64,000 nt of DNA from positions 186,001 to 250,000 of the forward strand of contig JAUSMV010000030.1 in assembly GCA_030645235.1 (NCBI GenBank). Direction: 5' to 3'. This stretch comes from Parvibaculum sp. GTDB taxonomy: Bacteria > Pseudomonadota > Alphaproteobacteria > Parvibaculales > Parvibaculaceae. The position numbers and the translations under genes were made by a program. Within the stretch, counting starts at the first letter, position 1. Every line of letters starts with the position of its first letter. Positions 63,651 to 64,000 of this stretch are shown here, in pieces. The notes beneath the pieces were generated by a model. The model searched no databases, was not told the DNA's origin, and saw nothing but the letters and a program-made list of their open reading frames with translations.

Positions 63651-63666
63651 ATGCGCATTTCCGCAT
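63651..63666. promoter_or_regulatory. Small inverted repeat upstream of arsR
   Basis: ATGCG (63651-63655) and CGCAT (63662-63666), spacer six bases, 11 bp ahead of ATG 63678. ArsR proteins usually bind dyads over their own promoter, so this could be the operator. Confidence 0.4.
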
Positions 63667-63677
63667 GTAATGAAAGG

Positions 63678-63998
63678 ATGCCTCAAGCTTATTCCGCCGA
63701 CGATCTGATTTCTGCGCTTAACGATCCAACGCGACTGCGTGCTTTGCAGATCATCTGGGACGGCGACGAGCATTGCGTATGCGAATTGATGGACCTGCTT
63801 GATGTGACGCAGTCGAGAATGTCGCGGCACATGTCACGCCTGAAACAGATCGGCTTGCTGACCGACCGGCGCGATGCCCAATGGGTTCGCCATCGTCGCA
63901 ACCCCGACCTGCCGGCCAGTTGGGTCGCCATCGTTGATGCCGTGTTGGCAGCCCTGCCACCACGCACCAAACCCCATCGCAAGAAGAAGGCTGCTTAA
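63678..63998 (+). CDS. ArsR/SmtB family metalloregulator
   Basis: 106 residues from ATG 63678. LISALNDPTRLRALQII begins the winged helix; HCVCELMDLLDVTQSRMSRHMSRLKQIGLL contains the CxC pair at 33/35 in the alpha-3 helix position used for arsenite sensing, and the recognition helix. Basic Lys/Arg tail. GTG 63645 and ATG 63651 are in-frame alternatives, but they would put the possible operator inside the gene. The gene probably controls an ars operon past the window end. Confidence 0.85.
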   Translation: MPQAYSADDLISALNDPTRLRALQIIWDGDEHCVCELMDLLDVTQSRMSRHMSRLKQIGLLTDRRDAQWVRHRRNPDLPASWVAIVDAVLAALPPRTKPHRKKKAA

Positions 63999-64000
63999 GA

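Overview
The window is chromosomal DNA of an alphaproteobacterium. The evidence is gene order: a ppk1-hda-permease-DUF2066 block opposite purM-purN, lptF-lptG-lptD-surA-pdxA-rsmA, fabD-fabG-acpP-fabF-mltG-yicC-gmk, rpsF-rpsR-rplI, dnaB-alr-mlaE-mlaF-radA-cvpA-purF, and der-bamB-yfgM-panB. GC content is moderately high, TTG and GTG starts are common, and GANTC sites cluster upstream of dnaB. I cannot name the genus. No rRNA, tRNA, CRISPR array, integrase or transposase gene was recognised.

Layout. 1-4640 (minus): 5'-truncated window copy of ppk1 (its C-terminal part lies beyond base 1), hda, an AI-2E-type permease and a DUF2066 exported protein. 4850-7723 (plus): purM, purN and a PQQ-type aldose dehydrogenase. 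7748-9976 (minus): an intergenic purN-like fragment with hairpins, a voltage-gated channel translationally coupled to a sterol-desaturase family enzyme, and ndk. 10068-14789: an ABC-F ATPase, a repeat-rich gap, an MBL-fold hydrolase, a fasciclin protein and holC. 14991-26000: pepA, then the envelope block lptF-lptG-lptD-surA with pdxA-rsmA, and an alcohol dehydrogenase. 26016-32772 (minus): DUF1003, gmk, yicC, mltG and the fatty-acid cluster. 32945-36381 (plus): a GFA protein, the S6-S18-L9 operon and a cyclopropane synthase. 36466-37513 (minus): DoxX and GNAT. 37741-46533 (plus): dnaB through purF and an SDR. 46792-51411 (minus): der, bamB, yfgM-like and panB.

From 51600 onward the content becomes accessory. 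A head-to-tail array of four paralogous multi-spanning membrane proteins of unrecognised function follows a TPR gene. Then come three small proteins, a P450/SnoaL pair divergent from a MarR regulator, a Tat-exported nitroreductase-like protein, a second MarR, a cupin, a flavin-reductase-like protein, a CYTH-CHAD protein and an ArsR regulator.

Most interesting signals: (1) a 146-bp structured intergenic repeat present twice (11992-12137 and 46546-46691) that carries a degenerate ABC-F Walker-B fragment and a hairpin with compensatory stem changes; (2) an analogous purN-derived fragment at 7748-7778 next to a hairpin; (3) the four-member membrane-protein family at 51615-55286 with five shared loop motifs; (4) two DnaA boxes and four GANTC sites in front of dnaB; (5) a long imperfect palindrome and a related half-site flanking the MarR gene between the P450 and nitroreductase genes. 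All functional statements are from reading translations by eye; no database search was possible.
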